Source: an uncultured Ruminococcus sp. (GTDB lineage Bacteria; Bacillota; Clostridia; Oscillospirales; Acutalibacteraceae). Taken from it: a stretch of 64,000 nt of DNA. Shown in pieces: positions 37,664 to 45,891 of the stretch; the stretch's first letter is position 1, and each line of letters begins with the position of its first letter. The position numbers and the translations under genes were made by a program. Location: the NCBI GenBank assembly GCA_904393835.1, contig CAJFNC010000012.1:1-64000 (forward strand), in the 5' to 3' direction. The notes under the pieces were generated by a model, which had not been told where the DNA came from, searched no databases, and saw only the letters and a list, made by a program, of their open reading frames with translations.

Positions 37664-37806
37664 CGTCTTTTTGCCTCCTCTTCCTCCTCAAGTTTTCTGT
37701 TGTATCTTCGGCTTTCACGCTCAAGCAATTCGCTCATACTCTCAGTATCAAAGTCGCCCTGCGTTTTCTTTGCCAAAGCGTCAACAGTTTCATTCTCCAT
37801 CGTCAT
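37660..37806 (-). CDS. 48-residue phage protein between connector/tube-like and LysM-like genes
   Basis: A very short gene easily missed. ATG 37806 overlaps the previous stop (37803) as ATGA, and its TGA overlaps the next ATG (37663) in the same way. A GGAGG site lies just upstream. The product starts MTMENETVDALAKK and ends in a charged helix (ESRRYNRKLEEEEEAKRR). It fills the slot where tail assembly chaperone and tape measure genes normally lie. I do not recognise a family. Confidence 0.7.
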   Translation of the reverse strand: MTMENETVDALAKKTQGDFDTESMSELLERESRRYNRKLEEEEEAKRR

Positions 37807-38177
37807 ACAACCTCCTTTTCACGGCTTTTCACGGTAACAACATACATGAGCTCATTTGGCGCGCTTATCTCAACCTGCTTTTTTTCTATAAGGCAGTTTA
37901 AGTACTTGCATACTGTTTCACCGTTCTCTCCGTTTATAATTACAACTTCCGACAAGGTATCTTTCCCGTCAAATGCGGAAAAGCCCTCCGTGTTCACATA
38001 TAATTTAAGCTCGTACACACTGCTGTACACACTTGCAACAGGCTCGTCTGTTAAAAATTGATATATGTCATCGCTTTGAGTATTTTCGGTTATAACAGCC
38101 TTTTCAATACCTCCCACAATCGCCGAATTTGCTCGGATTACAACGTCGCTTCCCTTAACTACTCGGTATTCACTCAT
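37803..38177 (-). CDS. small beta-rich phage tail protein, possible tail tube or terminator
   Basis: A 124-residue protein (start ATG 38177 with GGAGG 7 bp upstream). It is rich in beta strands, with VVIRANSAIVGGIEKAVITEN and YELKLYVNTEGFSAFDG patterns. Its place after the connector genes and before the LysM-like and hub genes is where sheath, tube, chaperone and tape measure genes are found in PBSX. It could be a minimal tube protein, but I see no decisive motif. Confidence 0.6.
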   Translation of the reverse strand: MSEYRVVKGSDVVIRANSAIVGGIEKAVITENTQSDDIYQFLTDEPVASVYSSVYELKLYVNTEGFSAFDGKDTLSEVVIINGENGETVCKYLNCLIEKKQVEISAPNELMYVVTVKSREKEVV

Positions 38178-38178
38178 A

Positions 38179-38610
38179 TTAAGCCTCCTCGCAAAGGTAA
38201 AATTCCACCGTAAAATCAATCACCCTGTATATAGCGTTCATATCCGGATCAAATGCAATAGACGACGCCGACGCCTGCATAATTATCTTTTCCGAATCAG
38301 CGCTTTTCAGCCCCGTTAAAATCTCGCTGACAATTTCCGAAAGACCTGTGCCGTTTTCGTCCGCCGGCGCATACACACGAATTTGCGCCTTAGCTGTGTA
38401 CTGCTCGCCCTTTATTTGTGAGGTAAGATAATCGCCTATATAGCTTTTTGACTGCACAGTATCTGTAACTGAAACCACAGCAAGGAAGCCGCTTATTGGA
38501 TTTTCGACCGTGCGGTTGGAATATTCACGCACAAATCTCACTCCGTTAAGGGCTTTATTGAGCTTGAGACCCGCTATAATTTTGTCAATTTGCTTCTCAA
38601 TCTGATTCAT
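38179..38610 (-). CDS. phage head-tail completion / minor structural protein
   Basis: This 143-residue protein starts at ATG 38610 (GGAGG with 7-bp spacing) and overlaps the upstream gene by 14 bp. N-terminal helices (QIEKQIDKIIAGLKLNKAL) are followed by an alpha/beta domain ending YRVIDFTVEFYLCEEA. That is the look of tail-terminator or neck proteins (gpU, HK97 gp10/XkdJ position). Exact family not certain. Confidence 0.6.
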   Translation of the reverse strand: MNQIEKQIDKIIAGLKLNKALNGVRFVREYSNRTVENPISGFLAVVSVTDTVQSKSYIGDYLTSQIKGEQYTAKAQIRVYAPADENGTGLSEIVSEILTGLKSADSEKIIMQASASSIAFDPDMNAIYRVIDFTVEFYLCEEA

Positions 38611-38953
38611 AATCATCCTCCGAAGCGCTGCCGTACGGCAGCAAAATTGCCCACACATATACAGGGCTGTTGTTTACGTAATACAATTCACATCTCTTAA
38701 CAATATATTTATTATCAAACATTTGTATTACGGAAACATTTTCGGTCAGGTCATATTCAGGAGAACCGATATATAAATACTTTTCGGTACGCCTGAACCC
38801 TACATAGTGATACTCACCGCCCACGTAGATTTTATTTTTATACCTGAGCGGCTCAACAAAAGCACTTGTGTTTACGACCTTGTCACCCGTCTTAATGCTT
38901 ACGTCACATCCGTATCTTTTTATAGTATCCCCGACCATTGAAAATATACTCAA
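38597..38953 (-). CDS. phage head-closure-like protein
   Basis: A 118-residue beta-rich protein (DTIKRYGCDVSIKTGD; KIYVGGEYHYVGF; NVSVIQMFDNKYIVKRCELYYV). Small beta-barrel proteins at this position act as head-closure or stopper proteins in HK97-type heads. Its ATG overlaps the previous stop by 4 bp (38950-38953). Confidence 0.6.
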   Translation of the reverse strand: MSIFSMVGDTIKRYGCDVSIKTGDKVVNTSAFVEPLRYKNKIYVGGEYHYVGFRRTEKYLYIGSPEYDLTENVSVIQMFDNKYIVKRCELYYVNNSPVYVWAILLPYGSASEDDYESD

Positions 38954-39312
38954 TATATCACCCCACCGAAGATATATTTGCCCGAATCAATCAGGTCGCC
39001 TGATTTTTCAGCATAATCGAGCCACAGCTTTTCCCCGTTTTTTTGACTGCCGTCGGGCGACGTAATCTGTACGTCGCCCGCAGTGAACGAGGTTACCGCA
39101 GCATCGTCCTTACACAGGCAGTAAAGTCTGTACGCATAAACCGCACACAGCATTTCAATACGCCTGGTATCGTAATCGCTCAAATCGGTTTTTATCTGTA
39201 TTGACTCAATATATTCACAGGCGTCATCTATAAGCACACGCCATTTTTCCGCGTCGTCGCTTTTAAGACCCGAGATAGTTAAAAACCTTTCGGTAACCTT
39301 AGAAATGTTCAA
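38950..39312 (-). CDS. phage head-tail connector (gp6/gp15-like adaptor)
   Basis: A 120-residue helical protein (VTERFLTISGLKSDDAEKWRVLIDDACEYIESI; IEMLCAVYAYRLYCL). The pattern fits DNA-packaging adaptor proteins of the HK97 gp6/SPP1 gp15 kind that dock under the portal. It follows the major capsid gene directly, the usual place. Confidence 0.7.
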   Translation of the reverse strand: MNISKVTERFLTISGLKSDDAEKWRVLIDDACEYIESIQIKTDLSDYDTRRIEMLCAVYAYRLYCLCKDDAAVTSFTAGDVQITSPDGSQKNGEKLWLDYAEKSGDLIDSGKYIFGGVIY

Positions 39313-39324
39313 ATAATCACCTCA

Positions 39325-40329
39325 TCAGCAGGTAAGTGTCTTTGATGCTTCCGTAAAGATTTTTGCAAATCCTGCGGTGCAGGTAATTGCCGCGCGCTCA
39401 AGCTGACGGTCAATAAGCTTATCATAATCTGTAACAACTGAGCCTGCCTGAACCATTTCAAGGGCGCAGTTTTTATCAAGGCCGATAATTTTACCGTCAG
39501 TCATTTCGGGCGCATGGAGCAAAGCAGCGCCGAGCGGTGTAATCATTTTGCCCGTACCCTGAAAATCGAGACCTGCGTTTGAATCCTGCATCTGAGCCAT
39601 GGAGAGTATTTTCTGCATTTCGGCTGTAGGTGCCAGAATAGTATTAAGCTCGTACGGTGCAAGCGACGACCAGAGTTTTAAGATATCGGAATACTCAAGG
39701 CTTCCGGTTGACGCAACTTTTATTGTTTCGGCGGCATTGTCGTTGCCGTCGCCGTTAAGCAAAACATCTATTGCATCTTTTAGCTGTGCTCTTGCAATAT
39801 ATGCACCAATCTGGTTGAGTGTTACCGTAAACAGATCAAGACGCTGAAATCTTAACGCTTCATATGAAGCCACAAGCATTCTGCCTCTCTTATGCAGCTT
39901 TACAAGATTTTCCCTTGTTTTTACTATGGTCTGCGGAATTGTTGCTCCCTCGTTTACAACCTTTAAAGTCTTGTCGTCCTCGCCGGGAGCAGATACAATG
40001 CTGCGATAGTCAAGACCGTCAATATCGGTAACTGTCGCTACCAAGTTTGGCAAAATATCCGCTCTCTCCATACCCTGCTTAACTGCTCGGCTTACGTATT
40101 CCGGGAAAAGCGCAGCCGAGTTTGAAGTTCTGAAAAACTTCTCCACACAGTCGCTTTCCTTGCCGCTGACCTTAATATCAAAACGCTTTAACTGTCTTGA
40201 AAAAGCGTCGAGTCCGTCAAGAGAAGTACCCTTGTAGTTTTCGGACGGATCAAGCTTTTCAAGCGCATCGGTAAGGCTGCCGTTTTGGTACATACCCTTT
40301 TCAATTGTAATATTTTCAAAATTTGCCAT
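39325..40329 (-). CDS. phage major capsid protein, HK97-like
   Basis: This 334-residue protein has a helical N-terminal scaffold-like region. The HK97-fold core follows (FFRTSNSAALFPEYVSRAVKQGM; DYRSIVSAPGEDDKTLKVVNEGATIPQ), with an E-loop-like segment and the spine helix RAQLKDAIDVLLNGDGNDN. The protein ends after CTAGFAKIFTEASKTLTC. It lies after the protease and decoration genes as in HK97-type and PBSX-type heads. The frame is intact and length is usual for a processed capsid. Confidence 0.82.
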   Translation of the reverse strand: MANFENITIEKGMYQNGSLTDALEKLDPSENYKGTSLDGLDAFSRQLKRFDIKVSGKESDCVEKFFRTSNSAALFPEYVSRAVKQGMERADILPNLVATVTDIDGLDYRSIVSAPGEDDKTLKVVNEGATIPQTIVKTRENLVKLHKRGRMLVASYEALRFQRLDLFTVTLNQIGAYIARAQLKDAIDVLLNGDGNDNAAETIKVASTGSLEYSDILKLWSSLAPYELNTILAPTAEMQKILSMAQMQDSNAGLDFQGTGKMITPLGAALLHAPEMTDGKIIGLDKNCALEMVQAGSVVTDYDKLIDRQLERAAITCTAGFAKIFTEASKTLTC

Positions 40330-40345
40330 CTAACATACCTCCAAA

Positions 40346-40681
40346 TTAAAGAATAATTCCCGATTCTGTCGCAGTTGAATCAATCACAAGATATTCCCTG
40401 CCGGATTCGTTTACAGCTACCTTGCCGGAAGCCGCCGCCGCAAGCTTTTTGTAACCTACGCCGATTTTTGTGCCGGTGCTGACCTTAGTGTAGCCCGAAA
40501 GCTGCACAGTTGCATAACCGTCTCTCAAATCAATGCAGATACCGCAAAAAGCATCGCCTGACGCACATTTTGTCACCGTTCCGTCTGCGCTCATTTTTAC
40601 CGGAACGCCGGTCTCGGTAAGCGCTGAATCCGCAATAAAGGTAGCCGCATTTTCTGAATATCCGTTAAAATTTACATTCAT
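40346..40681 (-). CDS. phage capsid decoration-like small protein
   Basis: A 111-residue beta-rich protein (GYATVQLSGYTKVSTGTKIGVGYKKLAAAASGKVAV), resembling DUF2190/gpD-like head decoration proteins. ATG 40681 has GGAGG 8 bp upstream; the open frame further up lacks a site. It lies between the protease and the major capsid genes. Confidence 0.65.
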   Translation of the reverse strand: MNVNFNGYSENAATFIADSALTETGVPVKMSADGTVTKCASGDAFCGICIDLRDGYATVQLSGYTKVSTGTKIGVGYKKLAAAASGKVAVNESGREYLVIDSTATESGIIL

Positions 40682-40695
40682 AATTAATACCTCCG

Positions 40696-41688
40696 TCAAA
40701 TTTTAAATTCTGTGTTTAATCTCTCATTATTTGTATTTTCTCTGCCGCCGTAAAGCTGAGGCGACACCGCAAAACGCTCGCTTTTGCGCTTTTCAAATGC
40801 TGTTTTAAACTCGTTGAGCTGAGCCACTGTCATTGATTTTGTAAGGCTCTCCATCGTTTCTCTTGAAATATCCGACTCAACGGCGGCTGAAAGTCTGAGA
40901 ACTTCGCTTGTAAGAGTTTCCCTGAAATAGACGCCGTCGCTTGCCGCCTGCTTTAACCCGTCGATATATTTCAAAATTTCTTTGCACTCATCAATGCATA
41001 AAACGACCTCGTCATTGCTCTTGAGCTTTTTAATAATTGATTCCATATCAAAATCCTTTCTGTCTGAATAAAACGACTTTGTCACGCCGGCTGTTTTCTG
41101 AGCCGGAACAGCCACAAAACTGAACTCATATGCATCAAACGGATTTATCAGTTCTCCGCAGCAGAGCTTATTGCCGTAGGTTTCCCCCTTTATGTGGGCA
41201 CATTCACCGATTTTTTCTCCGCAAATACTGCATACGGTTTTTTCAACCGCACAGCCTACGCTGACTTCCTTGATAATTCCGCTTTCCAGGGCTAAAATCA
41301 AGTCTGCGTTTTTCTCGCTTCTCGGCATATATGCCCTCGCTTTCAGCCTGAAATAATCGTCGCCCGTAGCAGTTTTTTTACCGTTTACCGCCTCAACCTC
41401 GCAGTAAATTATTCTTGCCGTCTGATTTTTAGCGCTCGGCTCATGGTCAAAAACCCCCGTCTTGCCTACAAACAGCTTTTCAAGTGCAAACAGTGATTCC
41501 ACTGTAAAACGCTCTCTGTCACGGTCAACGTCGTTATCACAGAGCACAAGCGAAAATACATACACTTCGTCTGCCGAAAATTTACGCCTGGTGTAACCGT
41601 TTATGAGTTCAAGCTCTTCGTCAGACACCGTCGAAGCAACGCTTAAATCATCAACAAACGCTTCCTTTTTTAGGCTGATTTTGCTCAT
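40696..41688 (-). CDS. putative phage prohead (capsid maturation) protease with Cys-cluster insert
   Basis: This 330-residue protein has the U35/S78 protease landmarks: a His in KTGVFDHEPSA (about residue 80), a Ser in SGIIKEVSVGC (about 145) and the following AYEFSFVAVPAQ block. Between Ser and that block lies a likely metal-binding insert (CSICG, CAH, CC). The C-terminal third (about 215-330) is helical and may be the scaffold that the protease removes. It overlaps the portal gene end by 38 bp, so the internal start could be a little further down. Confidence 0.72.
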   Translation of the reverse strand: MSKISLKKEAFVDDLSVASTVSDEELELINGYTRRKFSADEVYVFSLVLCDNDVDRDRERFTVESLFALEKLFVGKTGVFDHEPSAKNQTARIIYCEVEAVNGKKTATGDDYFRLKARAYMPRSEKNADLILALESGIIKEVSVGCAVEKTVCSICGEKIGECAHIKGETYGNKLCCGELINPFDAYEFSFVAVPAQKTAGVTKSFYSDRKDFDMESIIKKLKSNDEVVLCIDECKEILKYIDGLKQAASDGVYFRETLTSEVLRLSAAVESDISRETMESLTKSMTVAQLNEFKTAFEKRKSERFAVSPQLYGGRENTNNERLNTEFKI

Positions 41689-42835
41689 TAAATTCCTCCG
41701 TTCCCAATTCTTTTTCTATCTGCATCGCCTGAGCGTTGTTAAGACGTGCCTGAGAAAGCTCGACTGCGTCCTGAAGGTTGATATTGTCCCATTCAACCTT
41801 AAAATTACACCCGCAGCCGCAAAGCTGCAAATGTGTTTTAACAGTCTTTACAATTACAGGCTCGACAACCGCTCTGTAATAATTAAGTTCGCTTGTGAGA
41901 ATATCCGCCTGCTGTTCACTCATTCGCTCAGTGCTTGACCACGAAAGCCCCAGCAAAAACGGCGGTATTCCAAGCTTTGCAAGTATCTGCTCCATAATAC
42001 TGCGTATGGGCACTTCGCAGTCGGGCATCTGGCTTTCCGCACCGATAACCTTTATGCTCACGTCGCCTACCGACACAAAATCACAAACGCTCTGGCTTCG
42101 CATTGCTTTTCTCCATTCGTCCGCAATAATCTTTGCGTCGTCCTTTGAAAAGCCCTCGCCGTTCGGCGGATTGTAAGTAACCGCAAAACGCACATCACCT
42201 ACTCTTTCCCAGTTTGTCTTTACCGATCCGAAAATTCTCAGCAAAATTGAACTTACAAACGGAAGTCCGCTCAAAATCGAAGTTCCGTGTATAGTTCCCG
42301 GCTTGGGATTGAGCAAGGTTGCAAGCACCAGATTTTGGTTTTTAACGGGCACAACCCCGCCGTTGCCGCTTTTGCATACCGTCAAATCAAGCGGAGAGCC
42401 GTCTGCGACAAGCTCAACGTCGTCAAGATTCGCATTGTATAATGCACTTATCCTGCCGAGTGCGGCATCGGGCACCATTTCGCCCACAGCACAGCCGTAG
42501 GTAAGCAAAGAGTCAAGGTAAGTGTAAATAAAATTGTTCATTCCCTGAGATGAACCGTTGGTTTTGACATTCTTTACAAATTCATCAGCAATGCTCTGCC
42601 ATGCAGAATCATCTGTAATAATTTTAAATTTGCCGATAAGCCGTACAATCTTCCAAATTGCCGCGTCAATTATCGGCAGACTTTCGCGCAAGGAAGAAAA
42701 AAGCTCACGCTCTGCACGGCTTTGCCCCTCGAATGACAAGATACCCGTCGGCGAACTGTAACAGTTAGCCGGTACCGTCTGCACCGCGGAGCATTGCGGC
42801 GACGGTTTTTCTTTTTTTCTTTTACCGAATTTCAA
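41651..42835 (-). CDS. phage portal protein
   Basis: A 394-residue portal candidate: an N-terminal region with IDAAIWKIVRLIGKFKI, a mid region WERVGDVRFAVTYNPPNG and the portal-typical helix ERMSEQQADILTSELNYYRAVVEPV (about 315-340). It starts at TTG 42835 with AGGAGG 7 bp upstream. It sits between the large terminase and the protease as usual. The portal ring lets DNA into the capsid. Confidence 0.85.
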   Translation of the reverse strand: MKFGKRKKEKPSPQCSAVQTVPANCYSSPTGILSFEGQSRAERELFSSLRESLPIIDAAIWKIVRLIGKFKIITDDSAWQSIADEFVKNVKTNGSSQGMNNFIYTYLDSLLTYGCAVGEMVPDAALGRISALYNANLDDVELVADGSPLDLTVCKSGNGGVVPVKNQNLVLATLLNPKPGTIHGTSILSGLPFVSSILLRIFGSVKTNWERVGDVRFAVTYNPPNGEGFSKDDAKIIADEWRKAMRSQSVCDFVSVGDVSIKVIGAESQMPDCEVPIRSIMEQILAKLGIPPFLLGLSWSSTERMSEQQADILTSELNYYRAVVEPVIVKTVKTHLQLCGCGCNFKVEWDNINLQDAVELSQARLNNAQAMQIEKELGTEEFNEQNQPKKGSVC

Positions 42836-42845
42836 ATTTAACCTC

Positions 42846-44096
42846 CTATCTTTCTGCGGCTATTGCAACCGGAGATGAGTTGTTGTCAACAACAGCAGTC
42901 ACAAAATAGCGTATGTCGTCCATTGCATGGTCGTTTTCCTTTACGGGAACGTCGTTGCCCCTGCGTTCGTCCCAACGGTAAAGCGAAAACTCTCGTCTTG
43001 ATGCCATGCAATTCCTGCAAATATGCACCTTGCCGTTTTTTAAAGCCGCCGTCACCTTTCGGATTCCGTTGACAACATCATTTTGGGCGGGCGTCACCTT
43101 GTATTTTCCGTATCGGCGAATCAACTCAATAAAGCTTGCCGCCGACGGGTCAACAATAATGCGCTGAATGTTTCTGTCGCCGCAAAGCCTGCAAAGTCCC
43201 TCATAATGCTCATCGTCTGTCTTTTGGCAGCCCTCTTTTCTTGAGTCAAAGTAGTACTCGTCTATCCTGTACCATTCGCCGCCGCAAAGTCCCCACAGAC
43301 CGAATGACGCCGGGTTAACCGTTCCGTAGTCGCACGACACAATGTAGCTTTCAAACCCCGAGCTTGGAACCTCGCAATACATTTCGCTGTCCGCCATAAA
43401 CGGATACACAGCGCCGTGTACAGCCACCCACCTTCCTTTTACAAACCTTTCGTAAAACACGCCCGAATAAAGCCCCTCGTACCGCTTTTTAACCTCATTG
43501 GAAAGCGAAGGATTGTCGTCCATTGTAAAGTGGATATACAAGGCGTTTTTCTCCTCTTTCTTTTTAATCCACTCGGTATAGAACCAGTGCTGAGGATATT
43601 CAGGGTTACAGTTGAACCAGAATTTAGAGCCGTTGACCGAACAGCGGGCCATCGCCTGCTCCACAAAGGAACGCGGCATAAGTGCAACTTCATCAAACAT
43701 AACACCCGACAACGTCATACCCTGAATCAGAGCCGCCGACGACTCATCCTTGCCGCCAAAAAAGTAGTATCGGTTGCAAATACCGTGGTAATAAACCGTC
43801 ATATAATTCTGAGAATGTTTTTCCTCGCATCTGAATCCCAAAGATTCAAGCAACGGAATAATAGGCGTAATCATATTGCGTTTAAGAGACCTGATTGTTT
43901 TGCCGCAAAAGGCAAAGTCCGCCTGAGAAAAACAGTAAAAGCTCCAAAGCACAAATGAAAGCGACATACAAAACGTCTTGCCGCTGCGAACCGCGCCGTC
44001 GCAAATCAAAGCGTCACGACAACAGTTTTTTGAGCCGGGAAACCACCAGCTCAGCACACAAAGCTGTTTTTTTGAAAAACTTTTAATCTTTGCCAT
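42846..44096 (-). CDS. phage terminase large subunit
   Basis: This 416-residue packaging motor has the ATPase Walker A DGAVRSGKTF (about residue 32), Walker B SGVMFDEVALMP (about 130) and the C-terminal RNase H-like nuclease acids in SCDYGTVNPASF (about 250), RIIVDPSAASF and HAMDDIRYF. All key acids are present, so it looks functional. ATG 44096 overlaps the small subunit gene by 14 bp. Confidence 0.92.
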   Translation of the reverse strand: MAKIKSFSKKQLCVLSWWFPGSKNCCRDALICDGAVRSGKTFCMSLSFVLWSFYCFSQADFAFCGKTIRSLKRNMITPIIPLLESLGFRCEEKHSQNYMTVYYHGICNRYYFFGGKDESSAALIQGMTLSGVMFDEVALMPRSFVEQAMARCSVNGSKFWFNCNPEYPQHWFYTEWIKKKEEKNALYIHFTMDDNPSLSNEVKKRYEGLYSGVFYERFVKGRWVAVHGAVYPFMADSEMYCEVPSSGFESYIVSCDYGTVNPASFGLWGLCGGEWYRIDEYYFDSRKEGCQKTDDEHYEGLCRLCGDRNIQRIIVDPSAASFIELIRRYGKYKVTPAQNDVVNGIRKVTAALKNGKVHICRNCMASRREFSLYRWDERRGNDVPVKENDHAMDDIRYFVTAVVDNNSSPVAIAAER

Positions 44097-44607
44097 TGCT
44101 GTTATCAACCGCCTTTGCGCTGCGGTTGATTGCGTCGAATAAATCCTTTGCTCCGTCTTCACTTTCGCTGCGGCTCTCAAGTTTTTCAAGCGCTTTGAGC
44201 CTGTCAAAGAATTTAATCTCCATTGAACCGTCTTTGGGACGTTTGATTTCCGACACCAAAAACAAATCCATTTTGCTCAAATCCGCCCTTGACGGATTTT
44301 CCATATACAGCAGCGACACCGCGTCTGAAATATTGCCGAAAGCCAACCGCTGATATCCCAGTGACGCCATATTTGCAACGGTTTTTTCCCTTTGCAGCGC
44401 CAAACGTTCAATTTCATCGGCAATTTCCTTTTTGCAAATCAGCTTTTCACCCATACGGCGTGCTTTGTCGCCGTAACCCGCACGCTGCGCCGAAAGGAAG
44501 ACGTCGCCCGTATTTAAAAAGCAGCTGCAAAACTCTTTTTCTTTTGCAGTAAGTCTTTTTTCTATATCTGCCACCTCCTGTTTTAAAAGGATTTTAAGTC
44601 CTTTCAA
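44083..44607 (-). CDS. phage terminase small subunit
   Basis: A protein of 160-174 residues with the small terminase plan. An N-terminal helix-turn-helix region (LTAKEKEFCSCFL; AQRAGYGDKARRMGEKL) is followed by coiled oligomerisation helices and an acidic tail. The start is unsettled: TTG 44607 has only AAGGGG close by, while a perfect AGGAGG (44574-44579) points to ATA at 44565 in the same frame. It is the first gene of the cassette. Confidence 0.82.
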   Translation of the reverse strand: MKGLKILLKQEVADIEKRLTAKEKEFCSCFLNTGDVFLSAQRAGYGDKARRMGEKLICKKEIADEIERLALQREKTVANMASLGYQRLAFGNISDAVSLLYMENPSRADLSKMDLFLVSEIKRPKDGSMEIKFFDRLKALEKLESRSESEDGAKDLFDAINRSAKAVDNSNGKD

Positions 44608-44653
44608 CTACCCCTTTAAAAGACATAAAAATTGCTAAAGAATATGCAATTTT
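44608..44653 (-). promoter_or_regulatory. hairpin upstream of the phage cassette
   Basis: An 8-bp perfect dyad AAAATTGC/GCAATTTT (44628-44635 with 44646-44653) precedes the terminase gene on the minus strand, in very AT-rich DNA. No good -35/-10 pair is visible between it and the upstream terminator. It might be an attenuator or operator; the promoter of the cassette was not found. Confidence 0.4.
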
Positions 44654-44704
44654 TGAAAAATTTTTTTAAAATTTCTTTTTTATTCAGTTTTCGGGCAAAA
44701 AAAT

Positions 44705-44736
44705 AAAGCAGCAGTCTTAAATTAAACTGCCGCTTT
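44705..44736 (-). terminator. terminator of the ECF/DUF1893 pair
   Basis: An 11-bp stem with one G-U pair on the minus strand (44705-44715 with 44726-44736) is followed by TTTATTTTTTT. It separates the DUF1893 gene from the phage cassette. The remainder of 44608-44866 holds nothing else I recognise. Confidence 0.8.
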
Positions 44737-44866
44737 ACGGTTATGTATTGAATTTATATGATAGACGTTTTTGCAAATACTTCTTATTCAAACTTAAAAA
44801 TATATTATAAGTTATAAATCACGGAAATAATGCCGTCTTTTCAGAAACAAATGCTAAAGTTTATGG

Positions 44867-45295
44867 CTATGCACGTGATTTTAATTCGGCCAATCGCTGC
44901 TTAATAGCCTGCAATGCTTTTTTCGGGTTTGAAATTTCTCGGGTTGCTTCCTCCATCGGGCAAATTCCCGTTCCCGCACGGTTAATGATATTTTTAACCG
45001 ATACATCGCATTTTTGTTTTATGCCGTTTTCCGTGAGTATTTGTATAGCTTCATCGCTCATAACGTGAGCATATACCGCTTTAACACCGAGCAGCACATA
45101 CAAAAACGCCGCACCCTTTCCGACCACCCTGTCGGCGGCGGAAAAGCCTTTTAAGTCAACTTTTTCATCCAGCCAATCGAGCAAGGGTTTTACACCGCGC
45201 TGCGTGCTTGTATATAATATATCGCCCTTACACAAAACGCAGGTGTAATTCCCCTCATTCAAAAGCTCAATTGCCTTATTAATATCATTTTTCAT
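44867..45295 (-). CDS. DUF1893 domain protein
   Basis: A 142-residue cytosolic protein matching DUF1893: RGVKPLLDWLDEKVDLKGFSAADRVVGKGAAFLYVLLGVKAV forms its core, with NRAGTGICPMEEA near the end. The family has a cytidine-deaminase-like fold and no settled activity; the conserved Lys/Cys points suggest a ligand site. It overlaps the ECF S-component gene by 11 bp, so the two are translated together and may handle the same small molecule. Confidence 0.88.
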   Translation of the reverse strand: MKNDINKAIELLNEGNYTCVLCKGDILYTSTQRGVKPLLDWLDEKVDLKGFSAADRVVGKGAAFLYVLLGVKAVYAHVMSDEAIQILTENGIKQKCDVSVKNIINRAGTGICPMEEATREISNPKKALQAIKQRLAELKSRA

Positions 45296-45854
45296 TCTTT
45301 TTCAGATTTTCAACTCGATATACTGCAAGCGGAATAAACGCCCACTGAAGCGCCAAACCGAATATGCCTGTAACTGCGCTCATCCAGATAGTCGCAACGC
45401 TCACACTTTCGTTACCCAAAACATATACCGCAAGCAAAATTGCTATGGCACGAACCGCACGGCCTGCAAACTGAGTTATTACAACCTTTGCGATTGTAGG
45501 CATTTTTACATTGCGAAGCAATCCTGAGCACAAGCCGTAGGCGCAAAGTTCAATCATCATAAACGGCAGCATCGCGATTCCCGGCATTCCCGAAATCATA
45601 AAGCTGACAAGCGGTCCGAAAAGTCCGGCAACTGCTCCTGCGTAAGGGCCTGCCAAAAGGCCTACAAGAATAATCGGAAGGTGCATCGGCAAAAATGTTT
45701 CACCGAGGGCGGTACCGAGTCCCGAAACAGCTCCGAGTAAATGGAATATCTGGGGAACTGCAACAGCTCCGACAATAGCGGCGATTGTTGCAACAACCTG
45801 TACTTTTACTGACAAACGTTTATTTGTCATAGATTGAATTGCAGTGCTTGGCAT
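45285..45854 (-). CDS. ECF transporter S component
   Basis: A 189-residue protein with six membrane spans and the family's AVPQIF, GETFLPMHLPIILVGLLAGPYAGAVAGL pattern. S components bind a vitamin or nucleobase-like solute and join a shared EcfAAT energy module coded elsewhere. The ligand is not evident and no riboswitch is seen upstream. GGAGAG precedes ATG 45854. Confidence 0.88.
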   Translation of the reverse strand: MPSTAIQSMTNKRLSVKVQVVATIAAIVGAVAVPQIFHLLGAVSGLGTALGETFLPMHLPIILVGLLAGPYAGAVAGLFGPLVSFMISGMPGIAMLPFMMIELCAYGLCSGLLRNVKMPTIAKVVITQFAGRAVRAIAILLAVYVLGNESVSVATIWMSAVTGIFGLALQWAFIPLAVYRVENLKKNEK

Positions 45855-45891
45855 AATAAATCTCTCCTTTATTATTTATATTGATTATATT

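Noticed and set aside
42846..44207. Longer start for the large terminase at 44207
   Set aside because: It would overlap the small terminase gene by about 125 bp; ATG 44096 begins with the expected helix ahead of the Walker A and leaves a 14-bp overlap.
34024..44607. Complete functional prophage
   Set aside because: No integrase, repressor, replication, sheath, tape measure, fibre, holin or endolysin gene is present between the flanking host genes.
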